From positions 12,572,632 through 12,636,631 of the forward strand of contig NC_087377.1 in assembly GCF_963675165.1 (NCBI RefSeq): a stretch of 64,000 nucleotides of DNA. The letters run 5' to 3'. Under the pieces are notes generated by a model. It was not told the origin of the DNA. It did no database searches and saw only the letters and a list, made by a program, of their open reading frames with translations. The position numbers and the translations under genes were made by a program. The stretch's first letter is position 1, and the number at the start of each line of letters is the position of its first letter. Positions 55,501 to 64,000 of this stretch are shown one piece after another. Source of the stretch: Halichondria panicea (Eukaryota; Porifera; Demospongiae; Suberitida; Halichondriidae).

Positions 55501-56261
55501 TGCATATACATCTTCAGGGGGCAAACAGATCCATACAGAGAAAGTTATAATGTCTGATCTTGGTCCAGCAAGGAGTATAGTCTTACTAGCTACTTCCTAA
55601 AACTTACTTTCTTCACTAAAATTAATAGTAAACATGTGGCATTCAGCTACTGCGCATGCTCAACTTCTTATTCTGGGTGGGCTTATAATCGAGTGAAAAT
55701 ACCCTCGTGCAAGGAAGCAAAAGAGGGGATGGGCGTTTATTCAAGATGGGCTTATTTTCGCGAGGGTACGGTAGTGGCTGAAGGATGTCTTCTTGGTATA
55801 TCTGGACAACTGGGAGATTTCTGTCAAAGAGAGAGGGGCTTTCAGCAAGAGGGAGCAGAACAAGATGCAGCTGAGCCAAGAAACATTGCTAGGACTTCGA
55901 ATGACAAGTTCGTGTATTATTATAGGCGCATAGCTATTCATGACCATTTTTCTGTTCAGTTTTCTCTCTTATCGAGTTGGTGAGATTTGTATTTACAATT
56001 CCTGGGGTGAAGTCATTTCTTACTCAAAGGATCTGCCAAGACCCCCTAGAAAATTTCTTTGGATGTCAAAGACAAAGGGGAGGGACACACGACAATCCCA
56101 CCGTTGCCGAATTTGAAAAAAACATGCAGGCATTAAGAGTGATCAATTCCTTTGCGAGAGGTCCTGCCAAGGGTAATTGCAGAGGATTCAGTAATGAAAG
56201 TATTTTGACTGATAAAGAGAACACACCATTACCTAAACGTCGCAAGACTAGAAAAAATTAA
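52599..56261 (+). pseudogene. P-element-like (THAP9-type) transposase, one frameshift
   Basis: Exons: 52599-53094, 53147-53676, 53746-54200, 54325-54520, 54587-54739, 54790-54978, 55775-55907, 55960-56261 (stop TAA). Family landmarks in order: RLFWEQQLIAMSKPSSKAKG, RYHPLMIRWCLYLQYHSSGA, LPSSRTLRDYTHFASAKPGF, LLLDEMHVKEDLIFNKHSGE, FMVRGLFTKMQFAYAQFP, VTMDGCAVNRRF, DPPHLMKTARNCLF, HLTSFSKMRVDLAAQ, WLKDVFLVYLDNWEISVKER and LTQRICQDPLENFFGCQRQR. This matches the catalytic and C-terminal parts of P/THAP9 transposases. One base is missing near 54062 (exon 3 is 455 nt, not a multiple of 3 as its phases require). The junction of exons 4 and 5 is also not resolved. No THAP zinc finger was found upstream, so the N-terminus may be missing or in an unseen exon. 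Confidence 0.85.
55030..55773. mobile_element. 744-bp TA-type MITE inside a P-transposase intron
   Basis: Ends: taccgtaccctcgcgaaaat + acgcccac on the left; inverse ttattttcgcgagggtacgg + ta on the right, with subterminal gggcttataatcgag / gatgggcg repeats. TA flanks both tips. Its right-hand TA supplies the A of the AG acceptor (55773-55774) for the next exon (TGGCTGAAGG...). The outer CCGTA and inner ACGCCCAC link it to 34593-35036. The interior has no ORF of note. Confidence 0.8.
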
Positions 56262-56441
56262 TTTTTGTAATCACATACCCGCATTGCCAATTTCTATATA
56301 TCCATGCGATGCATGCAGCTGTTTTCCCAACATTAAATTTTCATGTTATAAGGGTTGACCATTATAATAATTATTGTACTATGGTTGCACCAAAGATCAA
56401 AGGCTTCAGTTGTAGTTTATACTACTTATACAACCTGTCTG

Positions 56442-56514
56442 ACCACAGCCATGGTATATGGCAGTTATACCCGTACCCTAGTGTATAACTGCCATATACC
56501 ATGGCTGTGGTCAA
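56442..56514. repeat. Perfect hairpin, about 30-bp arms
   Basis: tgaccacagccatggtatat + ggcagttatac is followed by a roughly 10-base loop (ccgtaccctag) and the exact inverse. It lies about 180 bases after the P-transposase stop codon, inside the P element and before Merlin. Confidence 0.9.
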
Positions 56515-57482
56515 ACTACATGTACAGCTAGAACTGAATACAGTATCCCACCTTTGCAATAAAATTGACACACTGTTTCAATTAAAACAATGACACACTA
56601 CTCAATTCAATCAATATTAGCAATATTAGAGTTAGAGAGAATTCAATACAAAACAGACTACTAATGATTTTAGTCAACATAAAAAGAGCCAAGTTCGAGC
56701 GATGAATAGTTCCAAAAAGGAGGCAAATTTCAAAGAACTCCGTGATCGTGAATCGAACGATACTGGTTTGTTTGTGTTGCTTTTTTTCAACTTTCAACAT
56801 TGGTTGTCACAACCTGCTTATTACATTGCTGCATGGGACCAGGAGCAGTAAGAAGGGTCCAGACTGCCAAGTGGGATCAGGTGTCATATACGGCACCTCG
56901 ATAATTAGATTCATAAACGTGTGGGCGGGACACAGGAAGCCATGTGCTTGCTTTGGACACAGGAAGCCATGTGCTTGCTGCAAGTTTACCGCGAAATTGA
57001 AGAAGTAGAATACAAACTATGTCTTTTTGGTGATAGGACCAGTGTTGTTTGGTGGAGTGGCAGGTATCATCCAGTATTTAAGACAGAGACACTTGCTGGC
57101 ATCTACCTGTGATTTGACTGATAAATAATTATAAATAATAAAAATCAATTATTAATTATAAGCAATGTAGCAGCAACTGATAAATAATAATAAAATAAGC
57201 AATGTAGCAGCAACTGTTTAATAAGCAATGTAGCAGCAACAAATTATATACGACCATTCACAATAGGTGTAACATCCCAATGTCCGAAAAACCACGACGT
57301 GATGTGTCTGATCAAGTTAGTTGGTGGTGCAGGCAATGCAAAACAAGAAAATCAATAAGACACGGAAGTTTTTTTTCCAAATCAAAACTAACTCTACAGA
57401 AGTGGCTGATGATAATTCACTTATGGGCGTGGGAGTTCCCTGTAACTAGTACAGACCAGCTGGCAGAAGTGGAGAAAAAAAC

Positions 57483-60400
57483 GGCTATACCTTGGTATAA
57501 AAAGTCACAATTCATGAATATAATTAAGCCTCTATAATGACATCAATATTATGGTTACATTCCATTCCACATAATTAAGTGTAACATATAATTATGTCAC
57601 TACTGTAACCAATGTAACATCAATCACCACTGTAACAACTGTAACACTTGTCACCACTGTAACAACTGTAACACTAGTCACCACTGTAACAACTGTAACA
57701 CTAGTCACCACTGTAACGACTGTAACATTTGTCACCACTGTAACAACTGTAACACTAGTCACAGCTATAACAACTGTAACACATGTCACCACTGTAACGA
57801 CTGTAACACTTGTCACAACTGTAACAACTGTAACGCTAGTCACCACTGTAACAACTGTAACACTTGTCACCACTGTAACACTAGTCACCACTGTAACAAT
57901 TGTAACACTTGTCACCACTGTAACAACTGTAACACTAGTCACCACTGTAACAACTGTAACGCTAGTCACCACTCTAACAACTGTAACACTAGTCACAACT
58001 GTAACAACTGTAACGCTAGTCACCACTGTAACAACTGTAACACTTGTCACCACTGTAACAACTGTAACACTAGTCACAACTGTAACAACTGTAACGCTAG
58101 TCACCACTGTAACAACTGTAACACTTGTCACCACTGTAACAACTGTAACACTTGTCACCACTGTAACAACTGTAACACTAGTCACCACTGTAACAACTGT
58201 AACGCTAGTCACCACTGTAACAACTGTAACACTTGTCACCACTGTAACACTAGTCACCACTGTAACAATTGTAACACTTGTCACCACTGTAACACTAGTC
58301 ACAGCTATAACAACTGTAACACATGTCACCACTGTAACGACTGTAACACTTGTCACAACTGTAACAACTGTAACACTAGTCACCACTGTAACAACTGTAA
58401 CGCTAGTCACCACTGTAACAACTGTAACACTTGTCACCACTGTAACAACTGTGACACTTGTCACCACTGTAACGACTGTAACACTTGTCACAACTGTAAC
58501 AACTGTAACGCTAGTCACCACTGTAACAACTGTAACACATGTCACCACTGTAACACTAGTCACCACTGTAACAATTGTAACACTTGTCACCACTGTAACA
58601 ACTGTAACACTAGTCACCACTGTAACAACTGTAACGCTAGTCACCACTCTAACAACTGTAACACTAGTCACAACTGTAACAACTGTAACGCTAGTCACCA
58701 CTGTAACAACTGTAACACTTGTCACCACTGTAACAACTGTAACACTAGTCACAGCTATAACAACTGTAACACATGTCACCACTGTAACGACTGTAACACT
58801 TGTCACAACTGTAACAACTGTAACGCTAGTCACCACTGTAACAACTGTAACACTTGTCACCACTGTAACACTAGTCACCACTGTAACAATTGTAACACTT
58901 GTCACCACTGTAACAACTGTAACACTAGTCACCACTGTAACAACTGTAACGCTAGTCACCACTCTAACAACTGTAACACTAGTCACAACTGTAACAACTG
59001 TAACGCTAGTCACCACTGTAACAACTGTAACACTTGTCACCACTGTAACAACTGTAACACTAGTCACAACTGTAACAACTGTAACGCTAGTCACCACTGT
59101 AACAACTGTAACACTTGTCACCACTGTAACAACTGTAACACTTGTCACCACTGTAACAACTGTAACACTAGTCACCACTGTAACAACTGTAACGCTAGTC
59201 ACCACTCTAACAACTGTAACACTAGTCACAACTGTAACAACTGTAACGCTAGTCACCACTCTAACAACTGTAACACTAGTCACAACTGTAACAACTGTAA
59301 CGCTAGTCACCACAACTGTAACACTTGTCACAACTGTAACAACTGTAACACTAGTCACAACTGTAACGACTGTAACACTTGTCACCACTATAACAACTGT
59401 AACAACTGTAACACTAGTCACAACTGTAACAACATGCCACCACTGTAACATCTGTAACGCTAGTCACAACTGTAACACTTGTCACCACTGTAACACATGC
59501 AACAACTGTAACACTAGTTCTTATAGTACTTATAGTCTATAGTGGTGCCAGACTAAAGTGTTACAGTAGTGACGTGTGTTGCATTGGTGACATGTGTTAC
59601 AGTTGTTACAGTGGTGACAGATGTTACAGTTGTTACAGTAGTGACATGTGTTGCATTGGTGACATGTGTTACAGTTGACAGTTGTTACATTTGTGACTAG
59701 TGTTACAAGTGCTACAGTTGTTACAGTTGTGACTGGTGTTACAGTGGTGGCTGGTGTTACAGTTGTTACAGTGGTGACGTGTGTTGCATTGGTGACTAGC
59801 GTTACAGTGGTGACATGTGTTGCATTGGTGACATGTGTTACAGTTGTTACAGTGGTGACAAGTGTTACAGTTGTTACAGTTGCGACTAGTGTTACAGTTG
59901 TTACAGTTGTTACAGTTGTTACAGTGCTGACAGATGTTACAGTTGTTACAGTGGTGACAGATGTTACAGTTGTTACAGTGGTGACATGTGTTGCATTGGT
60001 GACATGTGTTACAGTTGTTACAGTGGTGACTAATGTTACAGTTGTTACAGTGGTGACAAGTGTTACAGTTGTTACAGTTGTGACTAATGTTACAGTTGTT
60101 ACAGTGGTGACTAGCGTTACAGTGGTGACATGTGTTACAGTGGTGACAAGTGTTACAGTTGTTACAGTGGTGACTGGTGTTACAGTTGTTACAGTGGTGA
60201 CTGGTGTTACAGTTGTTACAGTGGTGACATGTGTTGCATTGGTGACATGTGTTACAGTTGTTACAGTGGTGACAAGTGCTACAGTTGTTACAGTTGTGAC
60301 TGGTGTTACAGTTGTTACAGTGGTGACTGGTGTTACAGTTGTTACAGTGGTGACATGTGTTGCATTGGTGACATGTGTTACAGTTGTTACAGTGTTGACA

Positions 60401-61118
60401 GATGTTACACTTGTTACAGTGGTGACTAGCGTTACAGTTGTTACAGTTGTGACTAGTGTTACAGTTGTTACAGTTGTGACTGGTGTTACAGTTGTTACAG
60501 TGGTGACAAGTGTTACAGTTGTGACTGGTGTTACAGTTGTTACAGTTGTGACTGGTGTTACAGTTGTTACAGTGGTGACAAGTGTTACAGTTGTGACTGG
60601 TGTTGCAGTTGTTACAGTGGTGACAAGTGTTACAGTTGTTACAGTGGTGACTGGTGTTACAGTTGTTACAGTGGTGACAAGTGTTACAGTTGTTACAGTG
60701 GTGACTGGTGTTACAGTTGTTACAGTGGTGACATGTGTTACAGTTGTTACAGTGCTGACAGACGTTACAGTTGTTACAGTGGTGACTAGCGTTACAGTGG
60801 TGACAAGTGTTACAGTTGTTACAGTTGTTACAATGTTGACAGATGTTACAGTTGTTACAGTGGTGACATGTGTTACAGTTGTTACAGTTGTTACAGTGGT
60901 GACTAGCGTTACAGTTGTTACAATGTTGACAGATGTTACAGTTGTTACAGTGATGACATGTGTTACAGTTGTTACAGTAGTGACATAATTACATGTTACA
61001 CTCCATGCGTACGTACACTTATTGGAATGGAATGTAACCATAATATTGATGCCTATACCCTCATTATAGAGGTTTAATTATATTCATGAATTGTGACTTT
61101 TTATACCAAGGTATAGCC
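57483..61118. mobile_element. 3636-bp foldback element made of inverted minisatellite arms
   Basis: Both ends carry a unique inverted repeat of roughly 100 bp (ggctataccttggtataaaa + agtcacaattcatgaatata; inverse at 61025-61118). Inside, a minisatellite with a 27-bp unit (gtaacactagtcaccactgt + aacaact) runs from about 57600 to 59520, then switches to its reverse complement from about 59560 to 60990. The short centre (about 59520-59560) is unique. The exact 8-bp duplication AAAAAAAC (57475-57482 and 61119-61126) proves insertion. Foldback (FB) elements of Drosophila have the same plan: long inverted arms made of short tandem repeats. It has no gene of its own; GG...CC tips and an 8-bp duplication fit mobilisation by Merlin transposase. 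Confidence 0.9.
57600..60990. repeat. 27-bp minisatellite in two inverted arrays
   Basis: Roughly 70 units in the left array and 50 in the right; units vary at a few positions (ctagt/cttgt; cac/caa; gct/act) and some are 18 bp. Being a multiple of three with no stops, the array is open in more than one frame on both strands, giving long Thr-Val-Ser-rich translations that are not genes. The left array also shows higher-order blocks of several hundred bases repeated with the same variant order. Confidence 0.95.
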
Positions 61119-62486
61119 AAAAAAACTGCGATCGATGTATACCAGTGGTTGAGGGAAGTTTGTTCCGCCAAGCTTGTCAACACACCGTGTATTCTGGGTG
61201 GGCCTGGTATAACAGTGCAGATCGATGAATCTCTATTCCGACACAAACCAAAGGTGAATTAATATATAAATTATACATTAGTGTACGTTTGTGCTGTACA
61301 CATACAAACAGCATCACAGAGGAAGAGCTACAACGCAAGATATATGGGTGTTTGGTTTGGTAGATACATCGGTAACACCAGCTCTAGGATACATGGAGAT
61401 TGTGAATGACCGAAGAGCTGTCACTCTATTGCCTATCATCCAGGCTCATGTAGCTCCTGGAACAACCATTCACTCAGACCAGTGGGCAGCGTACAACAAC
61501 ATGCTTTCTCTTCCCAATGTCAGCAGTTATTCTGCTGTAAACCACTCACTGCATTTTGTCGACCCGGTAACTGGAACACATGCCCAGAATGTGGAATCCT
61601 ACTGGAACCGTGTCAAAACAAAATTCAAGAGGATGAAAGGATGTGACAGTCATCAACTTCCAAGCTATTTGGATGAATTTATGTGGAGGGAAAGATTTAC
61701 CACTAGCCACAAGGATGCCTTCAACTCCATTCTTGGGGAAATAGCACAACAATACCCTGTGTGAGAGTGAGAATGGCAGTTCTTACATCTCTACCATTAT
61801 TCAACATTATTTAACCAGGATTTTAGTCAGCCATTGGTATTATTTAACACTATATAGTCAACCATTGGTATTATTATTTTACTGACTCACTCAGTCACTG
61901 TTTTTGGTTATGTAGCCAGATCTTTTCTAACTCTTTGCTGTGTACATTGATTTTGTGTTGCTAAGGACTTGCACATGGCTTCCTGTGTCTCGCCCACTCC
62001 CGCCCACACGTTTATGAATCTAATTAGCGAGGTGCCGTATATGACACCTGATCCGCCAAGTGTTTCTCAGACTAAAGAGACTGCACTGCACTGGGCCAGT
62101 ACAGTAGGCTTGTGGAATGATATTTTGGGGTACATTTGCACTCTTTGTAGACAAGTAGCACCAATGTACTTTCTTGAAGTGCCTTCTATAAAGATGCAGA
62201 AACACAGCCTTCACAATTGCTTGCTTGAATCATAGACGCTTGCTTGAATCAGCCATCGCTTTTTAAAAAAATAGCAAATTCATTGCATAGCTATAGCAAC
62301 AGTGACGTCAAACAGTAGTTATAAGCATATTCATTGAAGAAGCATGACAGGAAGTAGCTAAACATAGTAGTACAGTTCTAAACATAGTACAAGCCAGTTA
62401 AACTATGTTTAACTATAACTTATAGCCAGTATACATGTACAGGATATAATTATTATACTTACTATAATTATACTAAAATTATACGT

Positions 62487-63025
62487 TCATGTAGAGTTCA
62501 GTTTCTTCCTCAGTGCCTTGCTCTTTTGAAGGCTTGTTTTCGTTGAAGACTTGTAATTCTCTACCCAAACACTTGCAAAAGAGAAACCTCTTATTGTGAT
62601 ATATAAATCAGTAGCTAGTTTTAGTAATTGTTGGCTCTCTTCTTGTTCCCAATCTCCTCCCACAATCGACCAATAAAACAAAACGTCGTCATTACCTACA
62701 ACAAACTTGCATATCTGCTCCAGATCAAAACATCGTTTTACTGTTAAATGCTTTCGTAACTCCAATTCCATGGCAAGAAATACCTGAAAAACGTCATTTC
62801 ATTTACACGGGTCAATCCCCCACGATCAATGGCATCAACCCAATCATTTGCTGTGCCACCTTCTTTTTCATCATCAAGGAGGTCCCAGATACAAAGTTGT
62901 AGTTCTTCTTTGAGCAGATTAGCAGATTTCTTTAATTTTTTTCTTGACTTCTGACTGGAGACTTTGGTGAACATGTCATCATTAACAACTCTTTGAACAG
63001 CAGACAGAACAAGAGAAACAGCTGC
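62487..63025 (-). pseudogene. Second, opposite-strand ORF of the P-like element
   Basis: From about 63025 downward: MFTKVSSQKSRKKLKKSANL, LCIWDLLDDEKEGGTANDW, DAIDRGGLTRVN, then (in another frame) VFLAMELELRKHLTVKRCFD, then LLKLATDLYITIRGFSFASV, ENYKSSTKTSLQKSKALRKK. The string IRGFSFAS..E.YK..TK..QKSKALRK is, from memory, common in uncharacterised proteins associated with transposons of cnidarians and sponges, often following P-type sequences. A gain of about two bases near 62790 separates the two halves. A possible upstream exon lies at 63134-63175. It faces the transposase gene inside the same inverted ends, so it may be an accessory gene or the displaced C-terminal module. Confidence 0.6.
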
Positions 63026-63301
63026 AAAAAGTACAAGGAAATGGGGTTAAGGCTACTATACTACCATACACTTGAGCTTTATAGTCTAAGGAATTATAAT
63101 AGCTAGGTGACTTTGTAGAATAATAAAAACTTACACGGAGAGACACTCATACTCGTATGCAAAGTAGTAGCCATTCTCTTGCAAAGATTTCCAATAAAAA
63201 AGCATCAAGCTGTACTTCCTGTCAATTTCCGGTGCGACACGCATGGGCCGCGCGAAATCCATGTGTTTCCAATCCCTTCCCTTTACTATCTATGCTTGAA
63301 C

Positions 63302-64000
63302 TTGCTGCATGTTAGCAGCTAGCTAACACTATACACGCGGCCTTTATTCGAGGCACCCTCCATATTTACAGCTGAAGTGATCCCGTACCAAAAACAGTGG
63401 AAAAGGGTCACTACAATAGAAAGCTAGAATTGTGACTTGTTTGTTGCTCTGTTAGCTGACTCTGGGATCCTACTCCATCCAAGAGTCATACTTCTCTGAG
63501 ATTCTTTGCTGTGATCCTAGACTAGGACCTAGTTCACCTCATGTACCACTAAAACTCTGTTCTCAATGTTTCAGCATGTCTCCAGTCTGGTTTAGTTTTA
63601 TTGCTCCTGAGTTGCTGTGCTAGACAGCTCAGTCATACATCACTACATGCACTGCATTATATCACTCTTTTGGTTTCTTGTCACCAGCCGAGGGTTTGCA
63701 CTTCAGTGCTCTAGTTATATGTATGGATAAAATTACTTCAATTCAAAATCCTTCTTCACCAAGAAGTTGTGTGGCTATCCATGCTGTAAACGCAGTGCTG
63801 TGGCATCCATGCAGGTGAATAGAAAAGCTCATCACAAACAAACAAACAAACAGACCAACAGACTACTATGCCCGTGGTGGGTAATAATAATAATTAAAAA
63901 CAAAAGTTCAGCCTCTAATTAGTCAATCTTAAACGATGTTCGACAGCTATATAGGACCTCACAGACAATATTACTTCCTGCATAAAAAAAACATCAGCAA
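63302..64000. other. Flank beyond the P-like element
   Basis: No gene or repeat family is supported. A caaacaaacaaac run lies at 63837-63851. Confidence 0.45.

Larger units (their letters stand above)
57060..61764 (+). pseudogene. Merlin (ISXO2-like DDE) transposase, split by a 3.6-kb insertion
   Basis: Coding parts: a 5' exon about 57060-57110 (IIQYLRQRHLLASTC), a second exon about 57268-57482 continuing after the insertion at 61127-61253, and 61312-61764 (stop TGA). Motifs: the zinc-ribbon-like CNIPMSEKPRRD, VSWWCRQCKTRKSIRHGSFF, SKLTLQKWLMIIHLWAWEF; catalytic D in VQIDESLFRHKPK; HHRGR and WVFGLVDTS; second D in IHSDQWAAYN; E in NVESYWNRVKTKFKRM; and the C-terminal LPSYLDEFMWRERF. The foldback element splits codon T in the string VEKKTAIDVYQWLREVC; excising it with one 8-bp duplication rejoins that frame. 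The 5' exon's donor is not certain. As it stands the gene cannot make a full transposase unless the 3.6 kb is spliced out. Confidence 0.85.
56874..62054 (+). mobile_element. Merlin transposon inserted in the P-like element
   Basis: Inverted ends of about 80 bp: left from 56874 (ggatcaggtgtcatatacgg + cacctcg...gttcataaacgtgtgggcgg, sequence approximated) and right to 62054 (inverse). A few bases differ: the right arm carries about eight extra bases after gtgggcggga. The 8-bp target duplication GCCAAGTG is exact (56866-56873 and 62055-62062). Merlin elements (the eukaryotic relatives of IS1016/IS1595) make 8-9-bp duplications and often begin with GG. Without the foldback insertion the element is about 1.5 kb, the usual Merlin size. 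It carries one transposase gene in its own direction. Confidence 0.9.
51896..63293 (+). mobile_element. P-element superfamily transposon, 11.4 kb, with nested insertions
   Basis: The terminal inverted repeats are perfect over about 30 bases: left 51896-51926 (catagatagtaaagggaagg + gattggaaaca) and right 63264-63293/4. GCTTGAAC flanks the element on both sides (51888-51895 and 63294-63301), an 8-bp target duplication as P elements make; the exact tip is ambiguous by one base. P elements typically have 31-bp ends and begin with CA. Inside are a P-type transposase gene (52599-56261), an opposite-strand second ORF (62487-63025), a TA-type MITE (55030-55773) and a full Merlin element (56874-62054). 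Without Merlin the element is about 6.2 kb. Confidence 0.88.

Noticed and set aside
57592-59451. A 619-codon open frame (minus strand), and similar ones at 58451-59542, 59530-61041 and 59666-60988, as genes for Thr/Val-rich proteins
   Set aside because: They are translations of the 27-bp minisatellite, open on both strands only because the unit is a multiple of three without stops. There is no signal peptide, no domain and no independent codon pattern.
57600-60990. CRISPR-like array
   Set aside because: The repeats are contiguous without unique spacers, vary in length by 9 bp, invert in the middle, and lie in a eukaryotic transposon.
1-64000. tRNA or rRNA genes
   Set aside because: No cloverleaf with a GGTTCGA-type arm and no ribosomal RNA core sequence was recognised on reading; a covariance-model search would settle this.

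Overview
This window looks like nuclear DNA of a non-bilaterian or simple marine animal, most likely a demosponge. The reasons are: AT-rich DNA with many very short introns (about 45-200 bp, GT-AG); phase-1 exons that each encode one extracellular domain (Ig-like, FN3, sushi/CCP); a secreted ML-domain protein; and eukaryotic transposons (P-like, Merlin, Crypton-like, non-LTR, probable piggyBac, many MITEs). The host assignment is inference. There is one assembly gap (200 N).

Layout. (1) 1-8.4 kb, + strand: three copies (A, B, C) of a single-pass receptor family with the order signal peptide / Ig-like / FN3 / three CCP-type exons / TM / short tail. All three are damaged; A carries a non-LTR reverse transcriptase relic. 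(2) 9-10.3 kb, - strand: broken pieces of a HEAT-repeat gene. (3) 10.35-22.6 kb: a second receptor type, with three intact CCP exons, a decayed second CCP set, and a cytoplasmic tail of five phase-matched exons carrying tyrosine motifs, two or three of which fit the ITIM consensus. It is interleaved with a 948-bp tandem duplication, a RecQ-like helicase fragment, a complete tailless Ig-FN3-TM receptor on the other strand, and a Crypton-like recombinase fragment. (4) 22.6-31 kb: palindromic repeats, then HEAT-repeat exons on the + strand. (5) 31.6-42.4 kb, - strand: receptor copies D, H, E, F, G. Only E (37062-39301, 504 aa) reads through completely. Blocks (1)+(2) and (4)+(5) are mirror images, so an inverted segmental duplication of receptor plus HEAT gene built the locus. 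(6) 43.3-47.4 kb: a small unknown gene facing a complete 161-aa ML-domain lipid-binding protein. (7) 47.5-50.1 kb: probable piggyBac remnant and the C-terminus of a membrane protein running into the gap. (8) 51.9-63.3 kb: one nested transposon complex.

The most striking structure is region 8. An 11.4-kb P-superfamily element (about 30-bp inverted ends, target duplication GCTTGAAC) contains a 5.2-kb Merlin element (about 80-bp inverted ends, 8-bp duplication GCCAAGTG). The Merlin transposase is split by a 3636-bp foldback element (8-bp duplication AAAAAAAC) made of two inverted arms of a 27-bp minisatellite. Removing the foldback and one duplication rejoins the Merlin reading frame at the split.

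The receptor genes probably serve recognition at the cell surface: diversified ectodomains, tyrosine-based tails, duplication and birth-and-death decay. No function is shown by the sequence itself. Single-base indels recur in the copies and could be pseudogene decay or assembly error.
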